DNA from: Plecoglossus altivelis
Taxonomy: Eukaryota > Chordata > Actinopteri > Osmeriformes > Plecoglossidae
NCBI GenBank assembly: GCA_036571765.1
Contig: BROE01000024.1
Coordinates: 5,298,913 to 5,362,912, forward strand
DNA: 64,000 nt
Direction of reading: 5' to 3'
Part shown: positions 36,793 through 49,000 of the stretch, piece after piece
Position numbering within the stretch: position 1 is the stretch's first letter
Layout of the letters: every line of letters begins with the position of its first letter
Program-made: the position numbers and the translations under genes
The notes under the pieces: model-generated
Seen by the model: the letters and a program-made list of their open reading frames with translations, nothing else
Database searches by the model: none
What the model was told of the DNA's origin: nothing

Positions 36793-39661
36793 ATACTCTA
36801 ATAAGGAGGCTAAGACAGGGACTCCAGGAAGTGTGGATGGAGTATTAAGAAGTCACCCTTATAGCCCAAAAAAAACAGCATCAGGTGAAGTCCTAACTGT
36901 TGGGAAAGCACGTTTCCTATACAAACACGAGCATTTTGTAAAGATTCAGATCAAAACCAAGCAAACACAGCCTTGGCAGCAGAGCGCAGTCAGGAGATCT
37001 CCCAGCGCCTCGATGCTACGGGTTGCTAACATTCATGTTTACTTACTGTCTTGTTGCCGTCATGATCCTTTCCTTCAATGGAACTGGAACTCAAATCTTT
37101 GTTTTGACATGCAGACCGAGTGCACTTTGTACTTGTAAGTCAACACTTTGATCACAAAAGCAAGGTATTAGCGCGAGGGGGTGTGTGTGTGTGTGCTTCC
37201 CGATTAGCTGGCTGACGTACGGCTCTCATCACCTGAAGTCCTGGATCTAACATGTCTGTAAACAAAGGCCTTGTCATTCTATCCGAGCTGTTGTCTGAAG
37301 ACTGTGACTGCTTCGCGGAGCCTGAGGTGAACTCCCTCTTTTCTCGTCTCCCAGGTGATGTGGTCCAACTCCTCTTCCAGCAGGGTCACCAAGACACACC
37401 TGGAGCTGGAGAACTTCCTGCTCAAGGTATTGTCACAGCGGCCGTGGCAGTCCTCAGACTGGGGCGTTTCAGTCATGGCAGGAACGGCCGCACAGGCAAC
37501 ACTCATACCTGCTTTAACTGTTTGTCCGTCTGTCTGACATTTGACCATCTGTCTGTAAAGTCTTGACATTTCCTCTGGGATGAATGAAATGAAAGGGAGC
37601 TAAATAGGGTTGAAAAAATGGTTCTTAGCCCATGTTCTCCTGTGTGTACAGCATGTGGAGCTTGTGCTAACCTCCTCTCTTCCTCCTCCTCTCCTCCCTC
37701 ACCATCCTCCCTCCTCCTCCCAGCTGCCGAAGGAGCAGAGTGCAGAGTGGTTTGAGAAGAGCCTCCTGTGTCTGCTCAGCCACGCAGACGTGCATGAGAC
37801 CAGGGAGGTGGAGCGCACTCTCAGGTGAGTCCCCTCCTGTGCCCGTCCGGCTGCCCTCGCTCGGCCTCTCGCCGCCCCCCCCCCCGACCGCCTTCGTTCA
37901 GCCCAGACCCTCCGTCTGGTCGTATCTGCACCTTCCTCACCCAACCCAGGGTCACAGTAGCTATTCCAGATTCTACTACTTCTTAGGTTCAGGGGGGAGG
38001 CACAGGGAGGGGGTCACCTAGTCGAATCCTTCCACTGCAGCCTCCTTCCCCCACCAGCTGCTGCCTGGACTCTTGCAACCTGGCAGCAATGTTACACATT
38101 CCTCAAGTATGAAGTGGGATTTTTTTTTGGGGGGGGGGGGTTGAACTTGTTCGTGTTGATCTCCTTTCTCCATGGAGAACTTCCCAATCTGCCTGTCTGG
38201 TGTGCGTGATTAGACGCAAGCTCTAAAGCTGAGTCATAAACTCGTAAACATGCATTGCTTTTTATCTAAAGCGTCACACCTAGAGTAACCTGTTCTTATT
38301 GGTATTAATGGTATTACCGAAACATTTTTTAGAACACCGATCTCTTAAGAGGCGTGTCGTTCGACAAGCATTCGCGACTCACGCTGTATCTCCGTAAGCA
38401 TGGCAACCGTGAGGCGCGGTCCCCGGTTGTTGAGAGCAACCGGGCCCTGTCACCCCCCCCACCCCTCTGCCAGCCTCCAGTCGGTTTCGTTTTTCTGGAA
38501 AGCAAAAGTGTCGGCTAGCGAGAAAGGAAACTGCTGTTGCGCACCGCTCTGCGTGTGTCTCACACCATCTGTAGGGAGGTGGAGGGAGCTACTGGCTTAC
38601 ATGCCACACAGTGCAGCCACAGAGCCACTGGGAGAGAACTCAACTGAAGTGGACCGGCAAGGCTGACGCTTTAGGATTGGATACAAATTCCCAGAGCTGC
38701 CTGCGTGTGTGTGTTCAAGCTCACAGCAGGAAGAACTGTCTCAAGTTGCAAGAGAACAGAACCCACACTCCTCGTGTAGCGTAGCGACACAAGCGCGTAA
38801 CTGTAGACACGCTTTCAAGCAGGTTCGGCTGTAAGTTTTCCTCGCCAATACGGCAAGTCTTATGCCCATCTTCCAGAGCCAATCAGGGAAAGCGGCTCCA
38901 CGGCACCCCTGCCTTACTGTCTCATTTCGATGTCAGTGTCAATGTCCGGTTACGGTTACCTGGACGTTTTGTTTGACATTGTCTCCTCGTCTGGTCGAGA
39001 GCCGGTCAATTATAAACAGCAAGCTCAGCCTGAACACGTCCGTGCATCTCAACTAACCGATGTCGTTTGATCCTCTGCAGATCATTCGGTAAGGCCCCTG
39101 TCCGCATCCCCCCCATGTAATGACTTGAAACACTGCTACGCTCAGTGTAGGCGCTGGAAGTGCCGTTTGATGTCTGGGTTACCGATGTGTGTGATTCGGG
39201 CTGCCGTAGTGATTGCAAATGAAGTTCTATTGAACCATCCTGGCCTCTTCACATGAAAGCAGTCCCAAACAACTCCATTTTCCATTTGACATTTCAGTCG
39301 GTCCGTCCGAGTTGCGACAGGAGCAGTGTTTGTCTCCCTATCTAGGGCTGGAGCTGATCAAATATTGTCCTTTTACAAGTTGCGTGGCAACCAGCTATGA
39401 ATTGGAAAGCAAGGAGCCGATCTCAAAGAAACTGACTTTGTTTGAGTGGGAGGGACGACTCTGGTCCTCATCCCTATGTAGGTCAGCTCTCATCAGCGTT
39501 GGTGGACTAACAGGAGAGGAATATGATTCACCCTGAATGTGTTGCACTGCTGGGGGGGGTTGGGGACATGATTTATTTATTTTTCCTCCCCCCTCCACCT
39601 TCACTCCTAGTAGCATTGAGGAGCGTTTAGGATCAGAGACATTTGTATGGTTAATTATGTG

Positions 39662-39714
<53 letters not shown>

Positions 39715-39803
39715 TCTCTCACACACTCTCTCACACACACATACACTCTCACACACACACACTCTCTCTCTCACACACACACATACACTCTCACACACAC
39801 ACA

Positions 39804-39844
<41 letters not shown>

Positions 39845-39972
39845 AGAGAAGCTTCTGGCAGCTCCACAGTCTTTCAGACAGACAAGGAAGGTCTGCAGCT
39901 TCTTTCGCTTAGACTCCAACCTCCTCTGCAGCAAATGTAAGTACAGTGTGTGTGTGTGTGTTTGTGTGTGCG

Positions 39973-40004
<32 letters not shown>

Positions 40005-43000
40005 CGTGCGTGCGTGCGCGCGTCCCAGCTTCAGCCCCCCCACCCCAGATTGATGACTGCCTCCCAGGCTCCCCCATGCCTGTGTTTAGGGAGAGCAGCC
40101 CCTTGCTAGCCCTGTAAATCATTCTAAATCAACAGAGTGATAGAGGTTGGTGTGGAGGCCCAGCCCCCCTATGGGTCGTGCGTGGGTGTGGGTGTGGGTT
40201 TGTGTGTGTGGATGTGTGCGCTACCTCCTCCCATGAAGAAGCGGTTAGTGTGTGTGTGATATGTGTATATGCCCACATATATCCTGCCAAGCCCCTGGTG
40301 GTGTTTGATAGTCAGGTGAGCTTGATACCCCGGCAGACCCAACAACAGGGCCGCTGTGGCAAAGTCCAGCAGAGGGGGGTGGAGCTAACGGAGAAGAAGG
40401 GGCGTGGCCTAGCTGCGATACCTCCCGTCAGGATGACCATATATGGGGATTTGACTAGACTTCGTTGACCTGCGGTCCTGCCCAGAGGAATGCTGCTCAT
40501 TCACAGCCTATCTCTCCAGGTCGAAAGTAAAGTCCAGAGGAGGTTGAGGGGCAAAGATCTAATGTAGTATTAACTTGGGGTACAGAAATGTTTAACTGTT
40601 GCGTGTGGAATACAAGATCCTATCGTGCGTGACCAAGGTGATCTGTAGGAGTTTCTACAGTGATGAGCCTGATCCAGCTGTTTGCAGTGCAACGCTAGCT
40701 CAGCCTGGCTAGCTAGCTCAGCCTAGCTCCCCACTTCACAGTGTCAGTGAAGGGAAAGCTGGTTCCAATCAGAGGAAACTACAGGGATTACGAATGTGAT
40801 TCTGCAGACAGTCAGTCTATTCCACCCAGGTACCTGTCACATTAGATTTAGACGGCGTTAGAGAAACTGTGTTACCAAGCACCCCTCTCCCCCCCCCCTG
40901 CCTCCATACACACACTTCCTTACCCCATTCTTTCAGTTAATATACCTCATGTGTATCTTGGATCGGCCCTCGAGCTGCCGACTCTTTTACAGTGCCTGTA
41001 AAAGTGGATTAAAAGCAAATGTTCCAGGAGCAAAATGAAATTTCCCTCCATTTCAACCTGGCAGAGCTGAGAAGTAAAGAGACGATTTGATCTGCTGTAA
41101 CAAAACGCCCGAGTGACTGTCAAAGACTTTATTAGAGAGGAAAGAGCAGGGGTGAGAATGTCCCTGGAGAACCTCCTGCAGGATGGAGGCAGAGAAGGGG
41201 TGAACAGGAGGGAGGGAGGGAGGGAGGGAGGAGGAGGGAGGGGAGCAGCACAATTGAGGGTGAGGGGAGAGGGGAGAGAGGCCAAGGGAATGAAGTGAGT
41301 GAAGTGAGGGAAGGAGCGATGAATGAAGGGATGTGGAGAAGGGAGGATGTGAGTGGAATGGAGGGAGCGAGCTGTAGAGGGAGGGAAATGGGAAGAATGG
41401 AAGAGAGGGAGCGACAGGGTGTCAATGTGTTGGTGGAGCAGGGCCAGACCGTGCAGCTTGTAGAGGTCATGGTTGAGGCTGTTGTATGTATATTTGTGTG
41501 TGTGTTTTATTTTATATATCTATATTATATATTTTATACTATAATTATATAATATATAATATTTATAAATATATATATATCTATTATATATATATATATT
41601 TATATATACTATAATATTATTAAATATATAATATCATATAAATAATATATTATTATTATTATATTATATATACTATATATATATATATATATATATTATT
41701 ATATTATATATATATATATAAATACATGTGTATGTGTGTATACAGTATATATATCTGTAGAGAGAGAGGGAGTGGGTAGGTATGGTCAAATGGGACCCCC
41801 ACAGTAGGACGTAGTAGTAGTATTGTCATTAGCTCCCATTAATACCCAGGTTAGAGTGCAGCGTGTCCACAGGTTCTGGGGTTAAGTTCCAGAGAGAAGA
41901 CTCCGGAAGGTGTGCTTGCACAACCATGACTGATGAAACATTCCACCTGGCCAGTGTTCTCACCTCAGGTGTCTCGCTGAGACCAGCTGGTAGTCATGAA
42001 CACCTGACTCCAGCTTACCGCAGAGAGGGGACGTATACCTGCCCTGAGAGGCACATGGGGAATGAGTGACAGTTGACTCCAGAGAGACAGACAAAGAGAG
42101 ACCACACGTTGTAATTAAGAGCATTCAAGGGGTAAAGAGACCAAGAGACTTGTAACCAGAGTAAATGAGCCTAACTGTCATGTTGGCTTCATTAGAGTGT
42201 GTGGATGAGGGGGACTGTCTTTCTGTGTGGGAAGTCTGTTGTCTTGCACAGCTCGCTACCCTCTTGTCATCGTATCTCGTATTTATTTCTTCAGGTAGCC
42301 ATGTTGTTTTAGGAAAGGCCTACAAAGAGGACTGCTCAGAAGTTTCCAGCCAAGAGGAAGGTGTGTATGTGTCCCCCAACAAACACGCACTCTCCCCTAA
42401 GAAACCTCATTCCCCCCAGTAAAGTCACCTGGTTCAGTCATCCAGTCCAGTCACCTAGTCCACAGTTCTTAAATCTTCACTCGCTTTCAAAAAAAGCAAA
42501 TAGAAGTAGCCATTCAGTAAAGAGGTACATTAACTTTGCAGTTGATTCATTTCGCTGACTTTTCAATCCAAAACAGCAATAAAACAGAGGCAAGGTAACA
42601 GGTCAATGATAACAACAAAGCCTGCCCCAACCCGCACAACCCTCTTCCCTCAGTAGCCTGTCCTAGGTGTTTATTTATGTATTTTCCACCAGACTATTGG
42701 ACAAAATATGTGGGATTCTTTCTCTGGCTCAACTCATAGGGGAAAAAGGAAGTCCTACCACTACTGGCTGAATTGCTAACAAGCTGTGGCTACGTGTCTG
42801 GCTAGCTAGCACTCCTGGCCTTGTCCCCCCTGTTTATTTTCGGAGGAGGTTTGGAAAGCCTAAACTCTCTCTCTCTCTTTCAATGTCCCCTTTTCTTTCT
42901 TTCCTTCCTTCCCACCCTGACATTGCAGGGCTACATTTGTCTGTCTGTCCACTCTGTGGGCCCAGAGCTAATCACAGGCCTAGCTGTTGCTAATGCTAGC

Positions 43001-46000
43001 TTTAGCTACGCTAATGCCAACCCTTGTCATTATGCGGTTACGTACTGTACACCAAGACAATAGCACTGTGGGCTGCTTCAACCGTAAATTTAGCTCTTTC
43101 TCATTATTTTCAATAGACTCTAACCGTTTGGATTTTTAAATGTAGATAGCCTTTTATTTTGGGAAAAGGCCGTCTAATCATAAAACTGCCATTCACAATG
43201 TTAAACACTTCTCCAAGTAGCATGAGAAGCCTCCTTGGGGCTATGGCAGCCATGTGTGTCAGCCAGTTGGCAGAGCAGACAAGTGGAGGAGGGCAGGGGC
43301 CTGAGGAGGATGGAGAGAGCTGTAACCTTCAGACGGTTATGCTCGCTTTCTCAAGGGCAGCTCACAGCTACAGCCACTCACCAGGCTCTGCCTGACACCT
43401 AGTTGTGAGGGCTAGCGGGGGGCGCCAACCAAAACGGCCCATGTAGATGAGTACTGTAATTACAGACTGGCTGGACAGGATGTGGGGATGGACTGTGGTC
43501 ACAAGCCTTACCTCACAACCAATTAGCCTTAAATATTAGCCACCTTACTGATGGGGCATGCTATGTTTAGTGAATTCAGAAAGGGACAAATTCAAAAATG
43601 AGATGTTTTTTCTGTGTCCTCAGACTTTGAGCCATATTTACAAGGACAAAGGAAAAAACATGGGAGTAAAAGCCCCAGTCTAGGGTGATTTCCTCTGACC
43701 TTGCTACACCATACGCCTCTGCATCATCCATGACACTCTGCGTCTACATACCATTCCAAATACACTCTGGCTCTACATTTAATCCATCACTTTTCTGCGC
43801 TCTACGTCAGTCCATACACTAACTGCTCTAACAATCCATACACTCGTGTGCCTATATACTCCATTCACTCTGCTCTACGATCTATTCCATTTACACTCTG
43901 TCATAGGGGTATACATACTTTACACTCTGCGCGAGGATCATTCCATACAACTCTGTCCTATCATTTACTCTTACCTCTGCTGTTCCGATGCCTCCGCGTT
44001 CCATCTATCATAGATGACCGAAGGAATCCAGAGTGTACCGGTAGATGTATCGGAAGTCCGGGGCCAATGCAGAGGTAAACCCCAACCCAGGAAAACGGGC
44101 TTGAAACTGCTCTACATACTTCATACACTCTGCTCTACATACTTCATACACTCTGTTCTACATACTTCATACACTCTGCTCTACATACTTCATACACTCT
44201 GCTCTACATACTTCATACACTCTGCTCTACATACTTCATACACTCTGTCCTACATACTCTGTACCCTCAGCTCTACATACTTCATACACTCTGTTCTATA
44301 TACTCCATACACTCTGCTCTACATACTTCATACACTCTGCTCTACATACTTTATACACTCTGTCCTACATACTCTGTACCCTCAGCTCTACATACTCCAT
44401 ACACTCTGCTCTACATCATCCATACACTCTGCCCTACATCATCCATACACTCTGCTCTACATCATCCATACACTCTGCCCTACATACTTCATACACTCTG
44501 CCCTACATACTCGGTCACATACAGTCTCCAATAAACTCTATAAACTATTCTTAGCACCATACATTCAGCATGATAGCGTACTCTGTACTTTACATGACAC
44601 ACTCCTGGGATCTGTGGACGTGAACTTGGAAGAGCACCAATATGACAGCTCTCTTCCCTGCTCATCTAGGTCTGTTCCGGGCCATGTGAAGCCCTCTGTG
44701 ACATTGCTTGTAAAAAGGGCTACACAAATAGATTTTGATTTGTCCTCAACATACCCCATTACCGTCTGGTACACTGAGTTCACCCAGCTAATTCTCCCCC
44801 ACTGCAACCATGTCTCTAGTGCCAAAGGTTCCCAGGGGGAGGGCCGGAGGGCGGGCCACGGGGCCGAGGTGAACGGCCAGCCGGAGTGGAGGCGGCGGAG
44901 CTGCTCTTTGAAGACGTCTCAGGAGCACGGTGACCTGGGCCCAGAGCAGGTCAGATACACCCCCACGAGACTCCTTACGCCTCAGAATCTCACACACACA
45001 CTCCACTTCCCCTCTGTCACACACACACACACACACTCCACTTCCCCTCTGTCACACACACACACACACTCCACTTCCCCTCTGTTGCACACACTCTCTC
45101 TCACATACACACACACTCTCTCTCACATACACACACACACTCTCATATACACACACACTCTCTCACTCACACACACTCACATACATACACACACACACAC
45201 ACACACTCTCTCTCACATACATACACACACACACACACACACTCTGTCTTTCTCTCTCTCACACACACACTTTCTCCCTCTCTCTCTCACACACGCACAC
45301 ACTCCACTTACCCTCCACATCAGACTCTCATCCTTTACTTATCCTCTGTATCACACGCCTCAGGCCATTGGCTGGAACTTTGTTAGGATGGAAATTCCTT
45401 GAGGGGTTTTTGTTTGTTTTTTCGTGCTTTGTTCAGCTTTATTTTATCGCTGGGCCAGTTGGAGGACAGGAAAGCAGAGAGAGAGAGAGAGAAAGAGAGA
45501 GAGCTCCTGCATCGGGCATTAGCCTTAATGGTAGGCACTTATACCCAGTGACCTACCAGGTGCCCCTACAATGTGAATTTCTAAGCTTTCGTGAGTGAGT
45601 AGCTGCCGGATAATTCCAGGCATGTCTGTTAACGATGAACAGTCCCTGTCTGTTTCATCCTGGATGTGCTGGGTTACTAGACTGTCTGAGACTCTCACAT
45701 ACAGCCACGTGTGACGGCTTCCTCCCTCTCTCTGGCTTTAGGGACGTCAGGTGTGTGCGCGCGCGCGTGTGCTGACAGAGCACAATCTTTGAAAATCCCA
45801 GTCACTCACAGTGTTGGACTGTCGGTGGGACTAACCCTAACCCCTCTTTATCAAGACACCACACACACACGCACACACACACACACACCCTCCCCCCGCA
45901 TGTTGATCGAAGCTCAGCGGGGACGTGTGTGCGGTGAAGATAAACAGGATTCGTGTGTGGAGGGCAGCTTAATGCGTATCTGAGGATTTAGAGCCATACG

Positions 46001-49000
46001 TTTCGACCAGCGGCCGTCCCCAACCAGAGGCGTCATTGATTTGCACGCAGCAGGAAGATTAGAGTGGACGTGCTGAGTGCTCGCCTCCCTACAGCTCCTA
46101 CAGGCATGTGCGAGCACCTGGGGGAATGTAGGTCCAAGGTGAAACGTATCTGATAAGCTTAACAGATATATATGTAGTGGATGGATTCAGCCGCTATCTG
46201 GTAACACTGTACAAACTTTCACGTCGGTCTCGCAGAGTCAAAGTCCGGCCCTGGCTCGGTCGTGTGACTGCATTCATACCTGTAGGGTCAAAAACGAACC
46301 ACACAGCAAAAACTCTGAATGGCATTCCAGTAGTGGTCGTAGGTCAGGTGCCTGACAAAGGGAGTGCGTCTTTGTTTACCTGTTGTTATGCTCGAGAACA
46401 CTCTAGAATCACCACAAGTGTTCACTTGGAGTGATTTCTTCCAGTAAATATACAGACGCATACATACACCTTATATCCTGTCCCAGAATTCAACGAAACT
46501 GTCGTCTATTCCAACAGCTGTAGTTCAGAATGGAAAACAAGCGTTGGCGTGTCTTGACACTCAGCCTCCCACGGTTGTCAGGACACCCGAGACATGTCCG
46601 TCCACCGTGTGAGACGTGGCGGAGTAGCACAGGCTCCTGACCCCACGCCTGGATCCTAATCACATCTGTTTTCTCCCCCCCCTCTGTCGTCAGGATGGCG
46701 AGAGGAGAACCTGCAAGAACAGGCCCCGCCCACAGGCGCCCGACAGGTAAGCCTTAACGAGAAGAGGTGACAAAGCTACTTACCACGCATCATCAGTGGT
46801 CGCTCCCGGCCTGCGGGACGCCGTGTAATCCAGAGCAGAGCGGAGGCACCAGGAAAACTAGCAACAGCGACCAAATGTTGCCAGGCACCCGAATATGCTC
46901 CCTGGAAGGAGTGGAAGTAGTATATAAATGCACAGGAGATTCACTTCCTTCCGTTCCACACTTCTCCGTCTCTTGCACGCACGCACGCGCACTGGTCGTC
47001 ATGTAACGGTGCAGTCTCTCCAGAGGACTGGGATTCTGTGTGGCGTGTGTATACACAGACAGGCTGTTTAGCTTGGCAGCAAACTGCCCTCCAGCCAACT
47101 GGGGCCTGACAGGAAATGGCTGTGTGAGGCTGACACAGAGTGACTGCTTTCAGACTTGCCCCCCTCTTGGGTCACTGAGGCCACCTTGGTATGCAACAGT
47201 GCCAGCGGTCTAGAAACCAGCCTAGTTTCGTATTTTCATCACCCCCTCGAACGTTAACCAAGGGTACAATGTTATACCAACCGTGAGCGGTAAACGTCAG
47301 TAACCACTGGTTTCGTGCGTCGCCTCTTTCAGGGAGAAAGAAGGGAGGGCGGCCTATCTGACCAACGGGGGCGTGGCGTTGCCGTTACCACGGCGAGGAC
47401 GAGAGAGTCGAGATGGGTTGGAGCACGGTCACAGACGTGCCTGCACATCCGCTAAAGGTTTGCTCATGGACTCCAAAGCAAATGGAGTCTTTTGTCATTG
47501 ATCTTGTAGTGAGCTGTTTAGACCAGTAGAGGGCAGTCTGGATTCGATTTGGGGCTTTTCATAACAGTGTTAGTTGAGCTGCAAAGGTGGCTGCTGGGTT
47601 CAAATTTCAGCGAGGTAACTGTGTGCGTGTGTGTGCGTGCGTGCGTGTGTGCGTGCGTGCGTGCGTGTGTGTGTGTGTGTGTAGATGGAGGTGTGGGCTC
47701 GGGACAGGATCCGTACGGGTCGATGTCGTCTGAGAGCTACAGCTCTCCCTCTAGCCCCCTGCGTGATGGCCGAGAGAGTCTGGATAGCGAGGACGAGAAG
47801 AACAAAGGTAGTGCGGAGATCCCAAACACGCCCACACACACCCTGCTCTGTCCCCATGGTTACTGCTGTTGTACACAATAACAAGTAGTTATTGTAGAAT
47901 TGTTTTGACCTGCTTCCTGCTGGACATAAACATCCATGTTTACAAAAACAAGTATGGGATCAATGCCTCGTGTCGCCTCAGCATATGTACAAGCATACAT
48001 GTAGAACACTAGAGTACACTGAGGCCTTTACACTCTGAAACATTCCCTCTGAAACACTCACCTGGAAACACTCACACTGAAACACTCACAAAGAACACCA
48101 CGCTCACCCAGACTCATACAAACACCATAGACTTGAATCTGAAATCCTCAACTCTCTCTCTCCCTCAGACACTGACAGCCACTCTGATGACTCCAGTAAA
48201 GGAGGCCCAGACGGCTCCTTCTTCCCTCACCAGCAGGAGGCGAGCGTCGGGTCCGGGGCCTCCACACACCCCCTGTCCTCCAGCTGCACCAAGCTTAGCC
48301 TCGAAGCGCTCGGTCGGGACTCCAGCCCCCAGTTCCCCCCTCTCTCCTTCATGCACCCCATGCCCTACATGCTACCCAATGGTGCTGTACACCCCGAGGC
48401 ACCCCACCCTGTACCCCCTCCCCCTCAAGCATGCGTCCCGGAGGCCAAGCCCTCATGTGGGGCTCTGATGATGCCCATGGCCCTGGTGCCCTCCACAATG
48501 CCACTACCCGGAGACCCAGAGAAGAGAGTGGCGCCGGCCGTGCTCCCCGCATTCGGTGCACCCTCCCTGGGCTTGCACGGGCCTGGCAGCTCTGGCCTGC
48601 AGCCCCTGGTCCAGAGAGCCAAGACGATGGTCCCCCAGAGCAGCTCAGAGGGGATGCCAGCCGTGGTCCACCAGCCTCCCGTGGGGGCGATCAGTGTGAT
48701 AGCTCCTGGCCAGCCCTACGGCTCACCTCTCCAGCCTGCCTATCCCAGCCCAGACCCCGGTCCTCTTAGCCCAGCCCTTCCCTCCTCCTCAGTCCCCCTG
48801 GTGGACCCAGGCCACGCCAAACACCCAGGCCTGGCCCCACCCTCAGGCCTGCCTTCCCCCTACACCCTCCCCCACATCACCGCGTCCGCCATCTCCTCCC
48901 TGGGAGGGGCGGGGATGGGACTGGCGCCCTCTCCTGGACAGCTACAGACGTTGCAGTCGGTGGGCCCCCCTGCCATCCCTACCCATACCCCCGGCCCGGC

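Noticed and set aside
44014..45402. 462-codon open frame on the plus strand
   Set aside because: It is a read-through of one real 61-base exon, a 23-bp minisatellite and (CA)n/(CT)n repeats. It has no domain and low-complexity composition.
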